Shown here: positions 32,640 to 44,535 of the stretch, one piece after another | How positions within the stretch are numbered: the stretch's first letter is position 1 | How the letters are laid out: each line of letters opens with the position of its first letter | Source of the DNA: Ancylostoma caninum | Lineage: Eukaryota; Nematoda; Chromadorea; Rhabditida; Ancylostomatidae | Assembly: GCA_037903475.1 (NCBI GenBank) | Contig: JBAJFG010000611.1 | Location: 2,170,001-2,234,000, forward strand | DNA: 64,000 nucleotides | Reading direction: 5' to 3' | Translations under genes and position numbers: made by a program | The notes under the pieces: model-generated | Seen by the model: only the letters and a program-made list of their open reading frames with translations | Databases searched by the model: none | What the model was told of the DNA's origin: nothing

Positions 32640-35600
32640 GATCAAGGGGATGGACTCCTTAGTTCGTCAGTGCTGTATTCGACTCAAATGGCCGGCATAT
32701 GATTGTGAACACGCACTCGCGCGTGTGGGTGTGTGCTAATGCTTCGTGTTGGCTGTATCCTGCAGTACAGATTTGGCCAGAAACTCGCATCTAACGACTG
32801 GGAAGCACATGAGAGGCGATCTGGGGCTGCCTCTAACAAATAAAACCCTTGCCCACGGGGAAAGGAATCCTTTCCCTCAACAGTCGAATGCCGGCGACAG
32901 GCCGTGGTGACAAGCCGGCCGAGTAAGACCCACGTCACTTCGTATGGTTATGACGTCATTGGTGCCTAAGAAGAAAGCTACGGCGTACACGGGAGTCGAT
33001 GCGCACTTTCGGTTAGTGTGGAAAGTATCCGAGTGTCTCCGATGTTTCGCGAACGGCGACAAAAACGGGGGGGAGGGGAGCAAGCAGGCGAGCCGTTACG
33101 GGGGACAACGTAGCCAAGACGCGCATTGCGACTTTGAACGTCGGCACGTTGACGGGCCGCTCTCGCTCGAGTGCGAGCTAGCAGCCGCTCTGGAGCGCAG
33201 GAGAATCGACATTTGCGCGGATCAGGAGACAAGATGATCAGATTTTAAGTCGAAGGACATAGGATGTGGTTACAAATTCGTTTACCATGGCAGTGCAGGT
33301 ACCAAAAGTGGCGTCGGAGTCATAGTCTCAGAACGTTACTGAGACGTAATAGTAGAAGTCCAGCGTTTCAATGATCGGCTTATGAAAATTCTCATTGCCA
33401 CTGTTGAACTGCGGCTCCACTTCTTCTCGGCATACGTTCCGCAAACTGGCTGTTCTGAGCATATCAAGGGCGACTTCTGGGCGTTGCTTGATGAGAAGAC
33501 AGCAGAGGTACCCACGTGGGACACGGTTGTCGTTGCGGAAGACCTTAACGGTTACGTGGGAGCAACGAAAAGCGACTATAATTGTCATGATGGGTTCGGC
33601 TATGGGACACGTAACGAAGATGGTGAACACGTTCTCGAATACGCCGAGTCTCACAACCTCTATAACAAAAACATGGTTTCGAAAACGGACCCTCCATCTT
33701 GTTTCCTTCTACAACGGCAATACGAAGACACCGATCGACTGTTCACTTTTGCGTCATCAAGGTCGAAAGCTAGTTACGGACGTGAAGGTCGTGTAATATG
33801 AGAAGGTAGCGACACAACACCGGCCGCTGATCTATGCTTTAAAAATCACTCCACCGAAGAGAAAGGACGAGGAGAGATGCGGACCAGCTCTAATCAAGTG
33901 GTGGAGACTGAAGCAGAAAGAGAGCGCGGTCATATCTCGCATTCAGCTACCACCAGTGACGAGTGACGAGTGTTGAGGAAACGTGGCGGAATGCAGCACA
34001 TCTAGTCGCAGAGGCAGCGAGGTCTGAACTTGGTGCGGCTAAACCAGGTCGAGGGAAGACCGACAAGCAACTTTAGCTGTGGACGGACGCAGTGAAGTTG
34101 AGGATTGGGGAGAAGAAGCGCATGTACCATGCCTTTACATGCCTTCCTCGACAGCAAGACGGATGACCGTTTGCGCAAATACTGCGAAGCGAAGAGAGCA
34201 GCGAAAAAGGCTGTGGCGGTGGCGAAAGGGGCACATTACGCGGATGTCGGAAAGAAGCTGGACACGAAGGAGGGCGAACGTCTCACTTACCGGCTCGCGG
34301 AATCTCGTAAAACGTCAGATGGAAGATATCGAAAAGTTCCATGGCGTCAACGACGCGCATGGCCACCTTCTAATGGAACGTAGGAAGACGATGAAGCGAT
34401 GGCCTGTTTACTTCGAGAAAGTCTCAACAGAGAAATTCGCCTACCCACCTAATCCCTATGTCTCACCAAGCTGTGGGCCAGTACAGGCAATCACTGCCGA
34501 GGAGACGGAGGCAGCGCTGAAGCGAATGATGTCACAAAGTGACTGGTCCCGATGACGAGGCAGTGGACCTGTTGAAGTCACAATGCTGGAGATCTGCTGA
34601 CTGGCTGGCGATGCTCTTCAAACAGATCGTGGCGGGAAAGAGAGTGCCCTCGGATTGGCTGCGAAGCACCACAATTCCGATATGGAGGCGCAAAAGCAGT
34701 CCCGCTGACTGTGCTATCTTAACTATCGAGCTATTCGCCTGCTGTCCCATACTATGAAGGTATTTGAGCATGTAATCGACCGCAGGATCCGCGATATCGT
34801 GCGGCTCTCCACTAACCAGTGCGGATTTGTAGCCGGGTGCGGCACCACTGATGTCATACATGCTGCACGCCTCTTGGTCGAGAAGCACCGTGAGAAACAG
34901 AAGCCGCTGCAACTCGCCTTCCTTGATCTGGAAGAGGCACCCTTGATCTGGAAAAGGAATCTGACCGCGTGCCCCATGAAATCATCTGGTACGCTCTTCG
35001 GCAGCATGGCGTTCCTGAAGAACTTATCGAATTCTTTACAACAGTCCAAGAAGACACGTGCAGGCGGCTGCAAGCACGTCGACGGATTTCCCCATCTCGG
35101 TTGGTGGGCACCAAGGCTCTGCTCTGTCCCCGCTCTTCTTCATTGTGGTGATGGATGTTGTAACACGGGATCTGCAGAAACCCACGCCGTGGACACGCTG
35201 TACGCAGACTATGTCATGCTCGCGTCCGAAAACGGGCAAAACTCGAGCGGCTGACACAAGCTTGGAGTTACCAACTTGCACGATTCGGCTTACATCTCAG
35301 CGTCATGAAGACGGAGTATCTAACAACTAGCGTGGATCAGCCCGGTACCAGAAACGTAGATGGCGTAGAATCACCGAGAACGGAAGTGTTTAAGTACCTT
35401 GGGTCAGGAATTTCATCTGAGGGTAGCCTTTGCCATGAAGTTGTAGCCCGAGTTAATACCGCTAGATCTACTGTACCGTTGTCCGTCCCTTTGCTTTCTA
35501 TGGCGCCGAATGCTGGTCCGCGATCAAGGAAGTGGAATTTCGCCTCAGCGCTGTGGAGGTGAAGATGCAGCGCTGGGTGGCTGGAGTAACGCGGCTCGAT

Positions 35601-35937
35601 CGAATCTGCAACGAGGACATCAAGAGTCTGTTTGGCGTAGCGGCGATATCTGACAAACTTCGCGAATTTGGTCTGCGATGGTACGGCCACGTACGTTCTG
35701 CGTGCCGAGGAGGGAACTGTCTGCAAACTCGGATTTGATTTCGAAGTCCCCAACAAATGGTCAAAAGGTCGACCAAAGCAACGTTGGCTTGACACACTTC
35801 ACTCGGATCTTAAGCTGGCTGGAATCCACCCGGACCAAGCGCGCGACAGGACAATATGGCGTCAACGGACCTCCAAAGCGGACCCCCGCTACCAAACGGG
35901 ACAAACGCTAAAGAAGAAGATGATGAAGAAGAAGTGA
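32640..35937 (+). mobile_element. RTE-type non-LTR retrotransposon, broken
   Basis: A single element encoding an apurinic-type endonuclease followed by a reverse transcriptase, as in nematode RTE elements, lies on the plus strand. It ends in a purine-rich run of GAAGAAG and GATGATG repeats (about 35910-35937), a usual RTE tail. There are no terminal repeats. The left edge is uncertain because RTE copies vary at the 5' end; protein similarity starts near 33125, but related 5' sequence may reach back to about 32470. Confidence 0.85.
33125..35937 (+). pseudogene. Endonuclease-reverse transcriptase pseudogene
   Basis: The endonuclease begins near LNVGTLTGRS-like sequence (about 33130) and ELADALERRRID (33175-33215). 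It continues through VVVAEDLNGYVGATK (33525-33570), where GDLNG is expected, and TQHRPLIYALK (about 33812-33845) with the catalytic histidine. A basic linker follows, then reverse transcriptase blocks: NYRAIRLLS-like, NQCGFVAGCGTTD, a GGHQGSALSPLFF block, and LYADYVML at about 35198-35220. The last should be YADD, so the second catalytic aspartate is tyrosine (TAT, 35210-35212). The C-terminal WYGHVRSA and KGRPKQRWLDTL blocks are present. At least six frame changes break the ORF. Confidence 0.88.
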
Positions 35938-35940
35938 TAG

Positions 35941-36580
35941 CTGCCTTAGTTGCCGCAGGCCTCACCTACCTCTTTGGGCCAGTCCTTCTTATCGGACTAG
36001 CAAAACCTGTTTTTTGTGCCGCGTGAACGGTGGCCAAAGTGCTGTGCTACAGCTCATCAGGGTGTCGCTCTAACGAATCTGCCGCTCCATTAGTTACGGT
36101 GAATATTTTTCAGTTACTATACATTCACAATACACCTGCAATTGTCTTCGCCTGCCGCCCTAGTCAATCAGCAGTCAACGTCTTAAGTTCTACATAAAAC
36201 GACTTCCCGGACCCACCTCAATACCTAGCTCGACATTTTGTAAGAAGACTCCGGGAGAAGATAAGCTATACTACAATTTTAACTTCATCCTCATTATTTC
36301 CTCTTACATTATTTCCTCTTATCATATTTTATCATTTTGTATTGGTCGTTGTTCTCCTCTTTACGCCCATTTGTTGTACATAACCACGCCCATTATTGCA
36401 ATCGTATTTACCCCCGCACCGCTAAGTGCAAGTACAGCAAATAAAGGCTATGTGGCGACTTATGTAGCGGAGGGTGGCGCCTTAGACTCTTGGACTTATA
36501 CTGTCCGAACGTGCAATATAATGGTGGTTCAGTGGAATATATTCATCATACTGTATAGGAGATAATGAGCAATGCGAGGG
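35941..36580. other. Unassigned, possible retroelement 3' end
   Basis: A short hydrophobic open stretch (ALVAAGLTYLFGPVLLIG, about 35945-36030) followed by a stop resembles a membrane anchor. About 400 bp further there is an AATAAA at about 36440 and a GTGGCGCC. This could be the 3' end and LTR of another retroelement, but no second LTR or primer site pairs with it, so the call is open. Confidence 0.25.
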
Positions 36581-36587
36581 AAGTTTC

Positions 36588-36907
36588 TGTACCATTACAG
36601 AAGTTCAACAAATCGCATATTCGCATTCCTCTAAACTTTCATGCTTTTCTCGCCTAGGCACTTGACAACATTCTGCCTTCCTCCGCCAATAACGCTTATT
36701 CATAGTCAATATGAACCTGTAAAGTTAAATTCCATTCAGCCGAATCATATGGACGATCCTTAGAGAGCATGGTAAAAATGGAGAGTCTGTCAATGTTAAT
36801 TCCTATATAAGCACCCAGCAAATACTTTCTTTGCTTCCGTAGCCCATGTACCAAGAAAAGATTTCTACGCCACAGCCCACGTCATGTACGTCCACGGGAT
36901 CGAAACA
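36588..36907 (+). repeat. 5' long terminal repeat
   Basis: This 320-bp sequence starts TGTACCATTACAG and ends ATCGAAACA, the TG...CA ends expected of an LTR. It is repeated at 37924-38231 at about 90% identity by eye, with a short deletion in the second copy. A TATA box (TATATAA, 36804-36810) lies about 100 bp from the 3' end, consistent with a U3/R junction. Similarity extends about 8 bp further left in both copies, so the left boundary is uncertain to about 10 bp. Confidence 0.85.
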
Positions 36908-36909
36908 AA

Positions 36910-36927
36910 TGGCGACCACGGCAGGAT
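36910..36927 (+). promoter_or_regulatory. Primer binding site, tRNA-Arg type
   Basis: TGGCGACCACGGCAGGAT begins 2 nt after the 5' LTR. It starts with TGG, as expected for pairing with a CCA tail, and its complement ends GGTCGCCA, the 3' end of animal tRNA-Arg species. This fixes the direction of the element as plus. Confidence 0.75.
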
Positions 36928-36934
36928 ACCAATA

Positions 36935-37900
36935 CATTCCAGCTTTACCCAGGACAAACTACCACGTGGAATAATCTGAGATTCAGCCTCATCGGTACCA
37001 TCATCCCACAACTACCGATTTTGTCATCGACGTTTATGGAAACCGATATGGGCATTTCCATAATCAAACCTGCTCACAAAGGACAACTTGCAAGGCACAG
37101 CGCACGTCAACCTCAATGCTCAACCAAGCAGCATGCCGAATAATTCAAGTGCATTTTCGCAAGTAAAGCCTGTACATGCACCCACGGTCTCCGAGAAGCC
37201 CCCTGCTTGTGCAGCCCTGGCGACATGGAAGAACTCATGAAAGCCTCGCCTTTATTACTAGTTTCGGAGAGTTTCATTATCCTCTCACGCAATAAGCAAG
37301 TATACGCCAAGCCAAACATTGGATCCACTTTACAGTTACATCTGGTGGCAGAAAACATGAAAATCACAACTCATCTGTCCAACACCACCTGCGAAATGGA
37401 AACCAGCGACATCATCGGATGTTACGATTGCGTCACAGGCGCCGAGGTATCACTCTGTTGTCGAAGCAGTGAAGGACAGACAATTGCAAATATAGAATGT
37501 CCGACGAAAAATCAAGGAGCACTATGCATAGCCAATGGCCAGCTAAACAAGCTCGTCCTCCATTTTGCGACCCCCATAATTTCAACAGAATGCATCGCGT
37601 TTTGCCCCGGAAGGACTGTGAGGTGCACAGTCAAAGGCACACTCCAATTTGTCAACGATAATCTCCTTGAAGGAGACACAAAGTCGGAGATCGTCGCACG
37701 GAACACTCCGAAAGATATATCGTTCTTGGGTGATCTACTTGGTGATAGATGTGTTGAGTAAAATTCCCGATTTCTTCTTTAGTACTGTCCTCTTTAGAAT
37801 TGTACTTCTAATTACTGCTATCTTTCTCATTGCTTTATGTATTTGTCGTGGTATGTGTTGTCTCTTCTCTAAAACTTCCCACTCTAAGAAACTTCTTTGA
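36935..37900 (+). pseudogene. Envelope glycoprotein relic (phlebovirus G2-like)
   Basis: Three open pieces in sequence (about 36935-37240, 37207-37764 and 37649-37900) describe the C-terminal part of a cysteine-rich membrane glycoprotein. The first contains a GQTTTWNN block; the second has clustered cysteines (GCYDC and a CC pair) and a CRC-like region; the third ends with a hydrophobic segment of about 22 residues and a short basic, cysteine-rich tail. This order matches class II fusion glycoproteins of the phlebovirus Gc/G2 type found in nematode LTR elements. The N-terminal part is missing and there are at least two frame breaks. No functional product is possible from this copy. Confidence 0.7.
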
Positions 37901-37923
37901 CACCCTTTCGCCGTGGGAGTTTC

Positions 37924-38231
37924 TGTACCATTACAGAAGTTCAACAAATCGCATATTCCCATTCCTCTAAACTTTCATGCTTTTCTCGCCTAGTCACTTG
38001 ACAACATCCTGTCTTCCTCCGCCAATAACGCTTATTCATTGTCAATATGAACTTGTAAACTTAAATTCCATTCAGTTGCACCATATGGACGCATGGTAGA
38101 AATGGAGAGTCTGTCAATGTTAATTCCTATATAAGCACTCAGCAAATGCTTTCTTTGCTTCCGTAGCTCATGTACCAGTAAAGGATTTCCACGCCATAGC
38201 CCACGTCATCTACGTCCTCGGGATCGAAACA
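37924..38231 (+). repeat. 3' long terminal repeat
   Basis: Second LTR copy, starting TGTACC and ending ATCGAAACA. It carries the same TATA box (38128-38134) and has lost about 10 bp relative to the 5' LTR near 38092. The envelope relic stops about 25 bp before it. The expected polypurine tract is short (GTGGGAG). Confidence 0.85.
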
Positions 38232-38521
38232 GGGAGTGAATGAAGTGCGCCTTGTAATGCTTACTGCATCATTCTGACTAGTCACTATCATCTCCAACGC
38301 ATGTCGGTCCCCCTCCACATGAGGCCCATCATGATTAGTAAGGATGAATACAATAGTGATCATCGATAGGCTGAGATTTATTCTGTGTTTTGCATTCGAA
38401 AAGAAAGCCAACATTCTCACGCAACCGAAGCCACTACATATCGTATCTAGAAAGAAAAAGATGTGTGGAAGCTGTAAGTGGTTCGCGCGGAATCTTCACA
38501 CTTTTGGGTTGTCCAGAAAAC

Positions 38522-38733
38522 GGGTGTGTATCATCGTGAGGGAAAACGGGGAGGACCTTCCCGCCCTTCACGATCAACTCGTCCTCTATCGCATTCAACT
38601 TTTGCATGCACATGTATAGTGGAATCGCGCGCGAAGGGAACGAGTCAGCCGTTTGGGGCGGGAGGAGGATTTGAACGAACCAATCGCAGAAATGTACCAC
38701 GCCCCGTTTTCCCGCACGATGATACACACACCC
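38522..38733. mobile_element. hAT-like MITE, copy 1 (212 bp)
   Basis: Terminal inverted repeats of about 30 bp (GGGTGTGTATCATCGTGAGG... and its inverse) flank a non-coding centre. The direct repeat AGAAAAC (or CAGAAAAC if one more base is counted) at 38515-38521 and 38734-38740 is the target duplication. Its 7-8 bp length fits hAT-type insertion. A second copy lies at 40112-40321 in the opposite orientation. Confidence 0.9.
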
Positions 38734-38740
38734 AGAAAAC

Positions 38741-40103
38741 TAATAAAAAGCAAGAGGGATCATCTACTGATAGCATCGCAAGTACGGAACTATTGTGTTT
38801 ATGAGCTGAATTCTCTTGAAGGTAGCACGCACGGGAACCTTTCCGGAGTTCCCGAGATCCCGCCATTTTCCGGAGCTTTGTGGAAGTTAGAGCTGGTACC
38901 TAATGATTAGCTCGAAATCTCTTGACCTCAGTGGGTCCTGTCACGCAAATGTCAGACGCGTATACGCAAGCAGCCGAATTTGGGTGTTTGCGCGGGTAGA
39001 AACACGACCGCCTTCGCAATGACAATAACGTCCACAGCCACATCTTCTCAGGTGGGAGGCTGTTCCTGGTATTCTGCTTAGTGCAGTGATTCTCTAGTAA
39101 TCAGTTAAACGGTAGGTGAGACGGTTCAGAAGTAAAAATTGCCCTGAGTGCTTTGGAAGTCTGAAGTGAAGCGTAGATGCACTACTCGCATATCCACCCA
39201 CTCATTGACAGTGACTTAATGTTTGGAGAGTTTCACACTGCTGTGAATGATAGTAAGGTCCTATTATGCGAGGCCCCTGATGATGAAAAATCATCTGCCG
39301 AATTAATTATCTCGAGGGTAGCACTATCGGTTCGGAAAAAGAGAACATCGAGCATTGTTGTTTAGAACTAAATTTACACCGAAAAATTAGAAGACGATGA
39401 ATAACCAACCCCAGATGCTTTTCGCTGTCTACAGACCCCAGGGCTTCATTGTCACCCGGTCAGTTCCACGTAAATCCACTTCAGAATGATTCTGATGAAT
39501 CTCCCAAAACACAAAGAGCAGCGGAGAGGATACTGTACAGCAGCGCATCCATCCCACATCAGTGGATCCGTTAGGTGGCATCTCTCTTGCTACCGCACTG
39601 CTGAATATATGCGTACGATATCTACATCAGTCACGCTACCTTTGACATCTCTGTTTTTACAGAAGGCCAACATACCTATGAAACATGCAAAACAACTTAC
39701 CGTGTAACGCTTCTCCAACAGTGAATAATACTGTACCCATGCAACGTCGCTAAATGTACTGCGTGACGTCTCGGTACTAATCATACTAATGCCAACGTAC
39801 CCTTCAATGAACAACGTTCTCCTCATTCAATATCTGATGTCATCGTGCCTTTTGGGATCCAAACTTCTTTTCTCTTTCCGCTTTCAAGCCACTTTCTAAG
39901 CACAATGACGATGAATTTACCAGCAAATGCCAGGGCGAGACAGGTTCTTCTTCAACAAATTCTACCCTCTTTATGAAACCACTGAGCCACTCGCACGGTT
40001 TTTGTACTAGCTGCGGTTTGTCTCGGACCCGTGCACAGTGTTACCCTAGCGCTAACTCAACTTGTAAAGAAATCCCACAGAAACAAAATCCTGAGCCAGA
40101 ACA
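38741..40103. other. Spacer between two MITE copies
   Basis: No recognisable gene. Short frames at 39177-39365 and 39590-39826 have no domain and no convincing splice partners. Confidence 0.4.
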
Positions 40104-40111
40104 ACTGTTGT

Positions 40112-40321
40112 GGGTGTATCATCGTGATGGAAAAGTGGGCGTGGTACAGTTCAGCGATTGGTTCGTTCAAATCCTCCTCCAGCCCCAAACGGTTCACTCG
40201 TTCCCTTTGCGCACGATTCCACTGTACATGACCATGCAAAATTTGGATACGATAGAAGACGAGTTGATTGCGGAGGCCCGGAATGCTCCGCCTCGTTTTC
40301 CCTCACGTTGATACACACCCG
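40112..40321. mobile_element. hAT-like MITE, copy 2 (210 bp, reversed)
   Basis: Same family as 38522-38733 but inverted, recognised by GGTTCGTTCAAATCCTCCTC and the shared ends GGGTGTATCATCGTGA. An 8-bp target duplication, ACTGTTGT, is present at 40104-40111 and 40322-40329. The two copies differ by scattered substitutions, so they inserted independently. Confidence 0.9.
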
Positions 40322-40329
40322 ACTGTTGT

Positions 40330-40962
40330 CGCCGTCTTCTGAATAACATAAAAATCTAAAAATAAAATCTCCCGAATTAGAACCATTTTTATATGGAAAT
40401 ACCCAGCAGCGGCAAAAGGACCGTACCTAAACTTTGCATTATTCTAGGGATTACTTCGTTGCAAGGTATGGAACATACAGAGGGTGCTGAGAGACCTACC
40501 GTCTGGTCTCTCAGACAGCGGATTTTATAACGTTTGTGTAGCACAAAGCTTTTCGTGGAGGAGGATGTGTTGGGCTTGTTGAATATGTGTTTTGTTGGGT
40601 CACCTGTTCTATTGTTGAAAAAAAAGGCTAATGGGGGGATGTTCCCTCAATCCTATGGCTGGGTAAATGGGATTCTTCTCTTTCACCCCTCCTTTCCCTC
40701 CCGCTAGTTCACCACCTTCATGAATAGGGTTTTGCCCTTGAAACTAGTCTGCTCCCTCACGCGGATGTAAGGTGTGCTGCCACCTTGCATTTAGCTTTCA
40801 ACTCCTCCGCTAGTTGGCCTAATACGGATATAATTTCTCAACAGACTCATTAGAAAATTCTGGTGGTTGTTTGAATGGTAAATCCGACATTTATGGTTGA
40901 CTCAGAGATCACACAGCATCTTTTATCGTAGAAAAACATGTGATGACGTTATAGGGGAGGCG
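40330..40962. other. Spacer, no gene seen
   Basis: The only structure noted is a short hairpin, CTGAGAGACC at 40487-40496 with its exact complement at 40505-40514. No coding signal. Confidence 0.4.
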
Positions 40963-41728
40963 GACACCTTGAACACCAGTGCCCTACATTCTCCAGAATA
41001 TAGGGCACGGCTGGATCACTGTCTCAGATTCATTTGTCGTTGTCCTACTTTCGTTGGCTGCTCCACTAATTGCAGTGGGGCAGCCACGAGATCATCGCCA
41101 CAGCCAGGGCTTACCTAACTCTAAGGATTTTGTCGAGATTTGACTAACAAGAACAAAGATTGTGCTGTACAGTACTACTTGGTCCGCGACATCTAAAAGT
41201 GATCATTTTAACGCTACCAAATGTGAACTGGTATATGTTTACTCCGTCGTCGAATGTAATCCAGATTATTTGAAGGCTGTGAGCTATGACTGTTGTACTT
41301 GAAGGCGGTGAGCTACGATTGTTGCTTTCAAATTTGAGATTACACGACTTGTTGGAGCTTGACGTCTTCCTTCATTTGTTTACCCAATCAATATAGTGAA
41401 GATTAGATCTCGATATCGCGCGTAGACGATTTGCTTCTTTTTCACAATAAAACAAGGAGAAGATAGAGAAGTAAAAAACATCGCAACTTTTTTCCCCGTT
41501 CCAGTATCTAGGTTGTACTCGACGACGGAGTATTCGTCCTCCACATTTAAGAGCACGAAAACGGTCATTTTCTTGCTGCACAAATCAAATATACAGCACA
41601 ATCTTTGCTCTTGCTAGTCAGACCTCGACACGATTCTTGCAGTGAACCGAGCCTTGGCTGTGGCGGCGACCCCTACTGCCCTATACCCTATACTCTGGAG
41701 AATGTAGGGCACTGGTGTTCAAGATGTC
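40963..41728. mobile_element. 766-bp terminal inverted-repeat element
   Basis: The left end (GACACCTTGAACACCAGTGC and on through CCTACATTCTCCAGA) matches the inverse of the right end over about 42 bp with two or so differences. A second inner pair (ATCGCCACAGCCAGGGCT near 41090 and the inverse near 41660) lies at unequal distance from the ends. No transposase motif is present. A 73-codon minus-strand frame (41380-41601) could be a remnant but is not recognisable. The target duplication is unclear. Confidence 0.7.
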
Positions 41729-44535
41729 ACACGCCCGACGTTATCGTCATGAAAAACAGTGTAGAGTTCACAAATACACGGGCTTATAGGAGGTGAGTTT
41801 TTGCTATGTCCTAATACCCACTATATCTTAATATCTTCTGAAGTGTCCATTGAATCGTCTGTTCTTATTTCTGCATTGGTCAGGCAGACTATGATTTGAG
41901 AGCTTTTGTAGAAAGACATTTCCGCACATCGGACAAAACCGAACCATCACTCCCCCCTTAACAGCATAGTAACACCTTTGGAGTCTGGAAAAGACTGGCT
42001 CATTCTTTAGTGACCCGCACCGATCAATACATGGGATCAAGCATCAGATCCTATTCAAATCCATATTTGATTGTGTGAAGAGGTTAGCAACCCCAGTTGG
42101 AACGCGATCGCTAACGAGGCAGTCGGTCAAAACTCTTTATAAGTGTGAGAATCAAACTAAGGCGCTCCGTCCTTTATAAGAGACAATTTGTGCTCGGCCA
42201 TCAACTTTGAAGACATTAGTATTTCGACACATGGATTATTCCGAAGTGGCCAAGTAGGTAACAATCGACAAGGTTATTTGTCATAAATGTTCGGCAACTG
42301 TCGCCTTATTACAAGGGAACACTAAACAAATAAAAGGAATAAAAGAGAAGTAATACGTTCTTTTAAACGGAATCGCAGACGAGTTTGAAATTTACAAGAA
42401 CAAACCTGTAAAAAAAGCATGTAGTGGTGGTGGTCGAGCAAATAGTGGAGATTGGCGAATAAAAAAAACATCTAGCAACAATTGACTTCCATAGCTGGAG
42501 CAAATGATCTCATCTACATGATAATGTCAAGGTTGGATGAGGGCAAAATCATCAATGAAAAGGTGAAGTTGAGAAAAGAAAACAAGACAATAGAAAAACG
42601 GGAAATACATGAAGAAGATGTGATTGTTCAGTATCTGCCTTTGAACGCAGCACATTTTTCTGACAGCGACCAGGCTGTTCAGATCGTTTGTAGAAAAATT
42701 TTACTTCTTTACTGTAATAGAAGAAGTGGCTCCGTCAATCCAAGGGCCGGTTGGCCATGTTAGGGGGAATGGATCCGATGCGTCCTTATATTGCAAATTT
42801 TGGATACACTAATCAATCAGCCACAAAGTTAACTAAGCTACTTACATAACGACATCATCCTAAACGGTCAGCCAATTCTACGAGTTTCTTCCGAGTAGTA
42901 TTAGGTAATGAGACTATCCTGATACACTTATTTGGCACGCCTCGACTATGCTCACGCGCTACTCACGGGTCGATTGATTGAAATTGACATGGTGCAATCC
43001 GAGTACCTAAACAGTCATTGAACTTTAGGATAAAGATGAGTCAGTACAAGAACATAAATATTAGATATAATCGAGTGATTACCTTATCTATAAATGGTTC
43101 TCTCGTAATTCACTGGTTGTTGTCGAGATCTCAGTCCCACAAAGTCGTGAAAAGCTCTATATCTCGAATAGTTTACAAGGTGATCTGATGCTCTGAATGA
43201 CCCCCACAACAGAAGGGAAGGGACGTGTGCCGGAGAAAAAGAAATAACAAAGAAGAAATAAGAAAGAAGAACCCTGATCAAGAAACCGTAGGTGACGGAG
43301 TTAGTCGTTGGATACAACTTCTGCGCAATGTTATCTGCGCAGAAAACTACAATTATTACAACGAACTAGTGATTTGCTATCTCAAAGGATAAGGGGTTCA
43401 CATCTGCGGAGAGATTCACTCTTCCAGTCGAATGTGTGGATAAATTTCTGACTTTCCCACGTGCACCAACTGCATTAGATGTCAGTACGAAGACATATTT
43501 CTTTATTGCCAATGTTCAGAGCATGCTATTCATATACTTCACAACTCTCCATTGTTTTTCGCTTCGAATGAAGGGTTTCCTGGTTGACCTCGCCGGATCT
43601 AATAACATTGTGATCGCAACCAACGATCCACCGATGAAAAGAGGTTCGTGTGAGCTAAAGAATTGGGAAAGGCAGCAGGTACTCCAAAGCTAGCAGGAAC
43701 CCTGCTGCATTGAAACCCAACTCAGTAGTTGCAGCAGTTATGCTGGTGAACCAACAACCACTTGCAAAGCGAAGATAGAAACCGAAGTCACAGTAGCATG
43801 CAATGGTTATGAGAATGTAGTCACCAATAGCGCTACTCGCGTCCGACCGTGCTAATGCAAACATTGCAAAACTGATTGTTCGGACACTTCAGACGTGGTG
43901 TTGTATGCACTCCTACAATATCACATCATAATGCTCATCATGGCCACCTTCAATCAACTTCATGTGCTAGTGAAACACAAGCCATCTCAATATCTTAGCC
44001 ATCTCTTGCGGGAGTAGTGCGGGCCGCGGCGCCCATAGAAAGGAATAAGTTGAAGAAAACATCAGTGATTAGGTCAATCGTATGTATAATAAGCGGGGCG
44101 AGCAGTGGCTAGCTCAGTGATTTAGCGAAATGAGTAACAAGACATAGAGCACCCGGACGGGGGTGAACTGCCTAAAGTATTGAAGTGGCGCAGGGCGGCA
44201 AGACCAAGGAGGAAAATAGTAAGAGTGCTACCACTAGCAGAAGATTCTAGCAAGAAATTGAGGTCGCTCGGAGGAAGAAACACGATGGCTGGCAATGCGC
44301 GGTTGTGTTGGATTACAGATCACAACCGCCTTTGAAGCGATCACGGGCACAATGCCCCAGTCTTTTTGTGGACCACAGCGATCGCTTTGCGATACGGTTA
44401 GTCAAAACAAATGATTCACCTTCTCTTACACAAAACGAATTTGAACGATAGTATGCTTCTTCAACAGTAGGGGTAAAACAAACAACACGGGCAAGCTTTG
44501 ATTTCAAGCTTTGATTTTTTTTCCATGCATTTGAG
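41729..44535. other. Long spacer, no gene recognised
   Basis: Open frames at 42482-42763 (+) and 43436-43693 (+) have no recognisable domains. A tRNA-like A-box (TGGCTAGCTCAGTG, about 44106-44119) and a weak B-box-like sequence 60 bp later hint at a tRNA-derived SINE remnant, but no cloverleaf can be drawn. Confidence 0.35.

Larger units (their letters stand above)
36588..38231 (+). mobile_element. Deleted LTR retroelement with env relic (BEL/Pao-like)
   Basis: Two LTRs (36588-36907 and 37924-38231) enclose only about 1.0 kb. A primer binding site follows the 5' LTR, and the rest is the 3' part of an envelope-like gene, so gag, protease, reverse transcriptase and integrase are gone. Nematode BEL/Pao elements such as Tas and some Cer elements are known to carry a phlebovirus-type glycoprotein, which fits. 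I found no matching target duplication (GTTTC on the left, GGGAG on the right), so the element may be recombined or old. The LTR difference suggests an old insertion. Confidence 0.78.

Noticed and set aside
36370..36520. GTGGCGCC as a primer binding site with an upstream solo LTR
   Set aside because: No second LTR copy in the window and no convincing tRNA match; left as an open possibility in the feature list.
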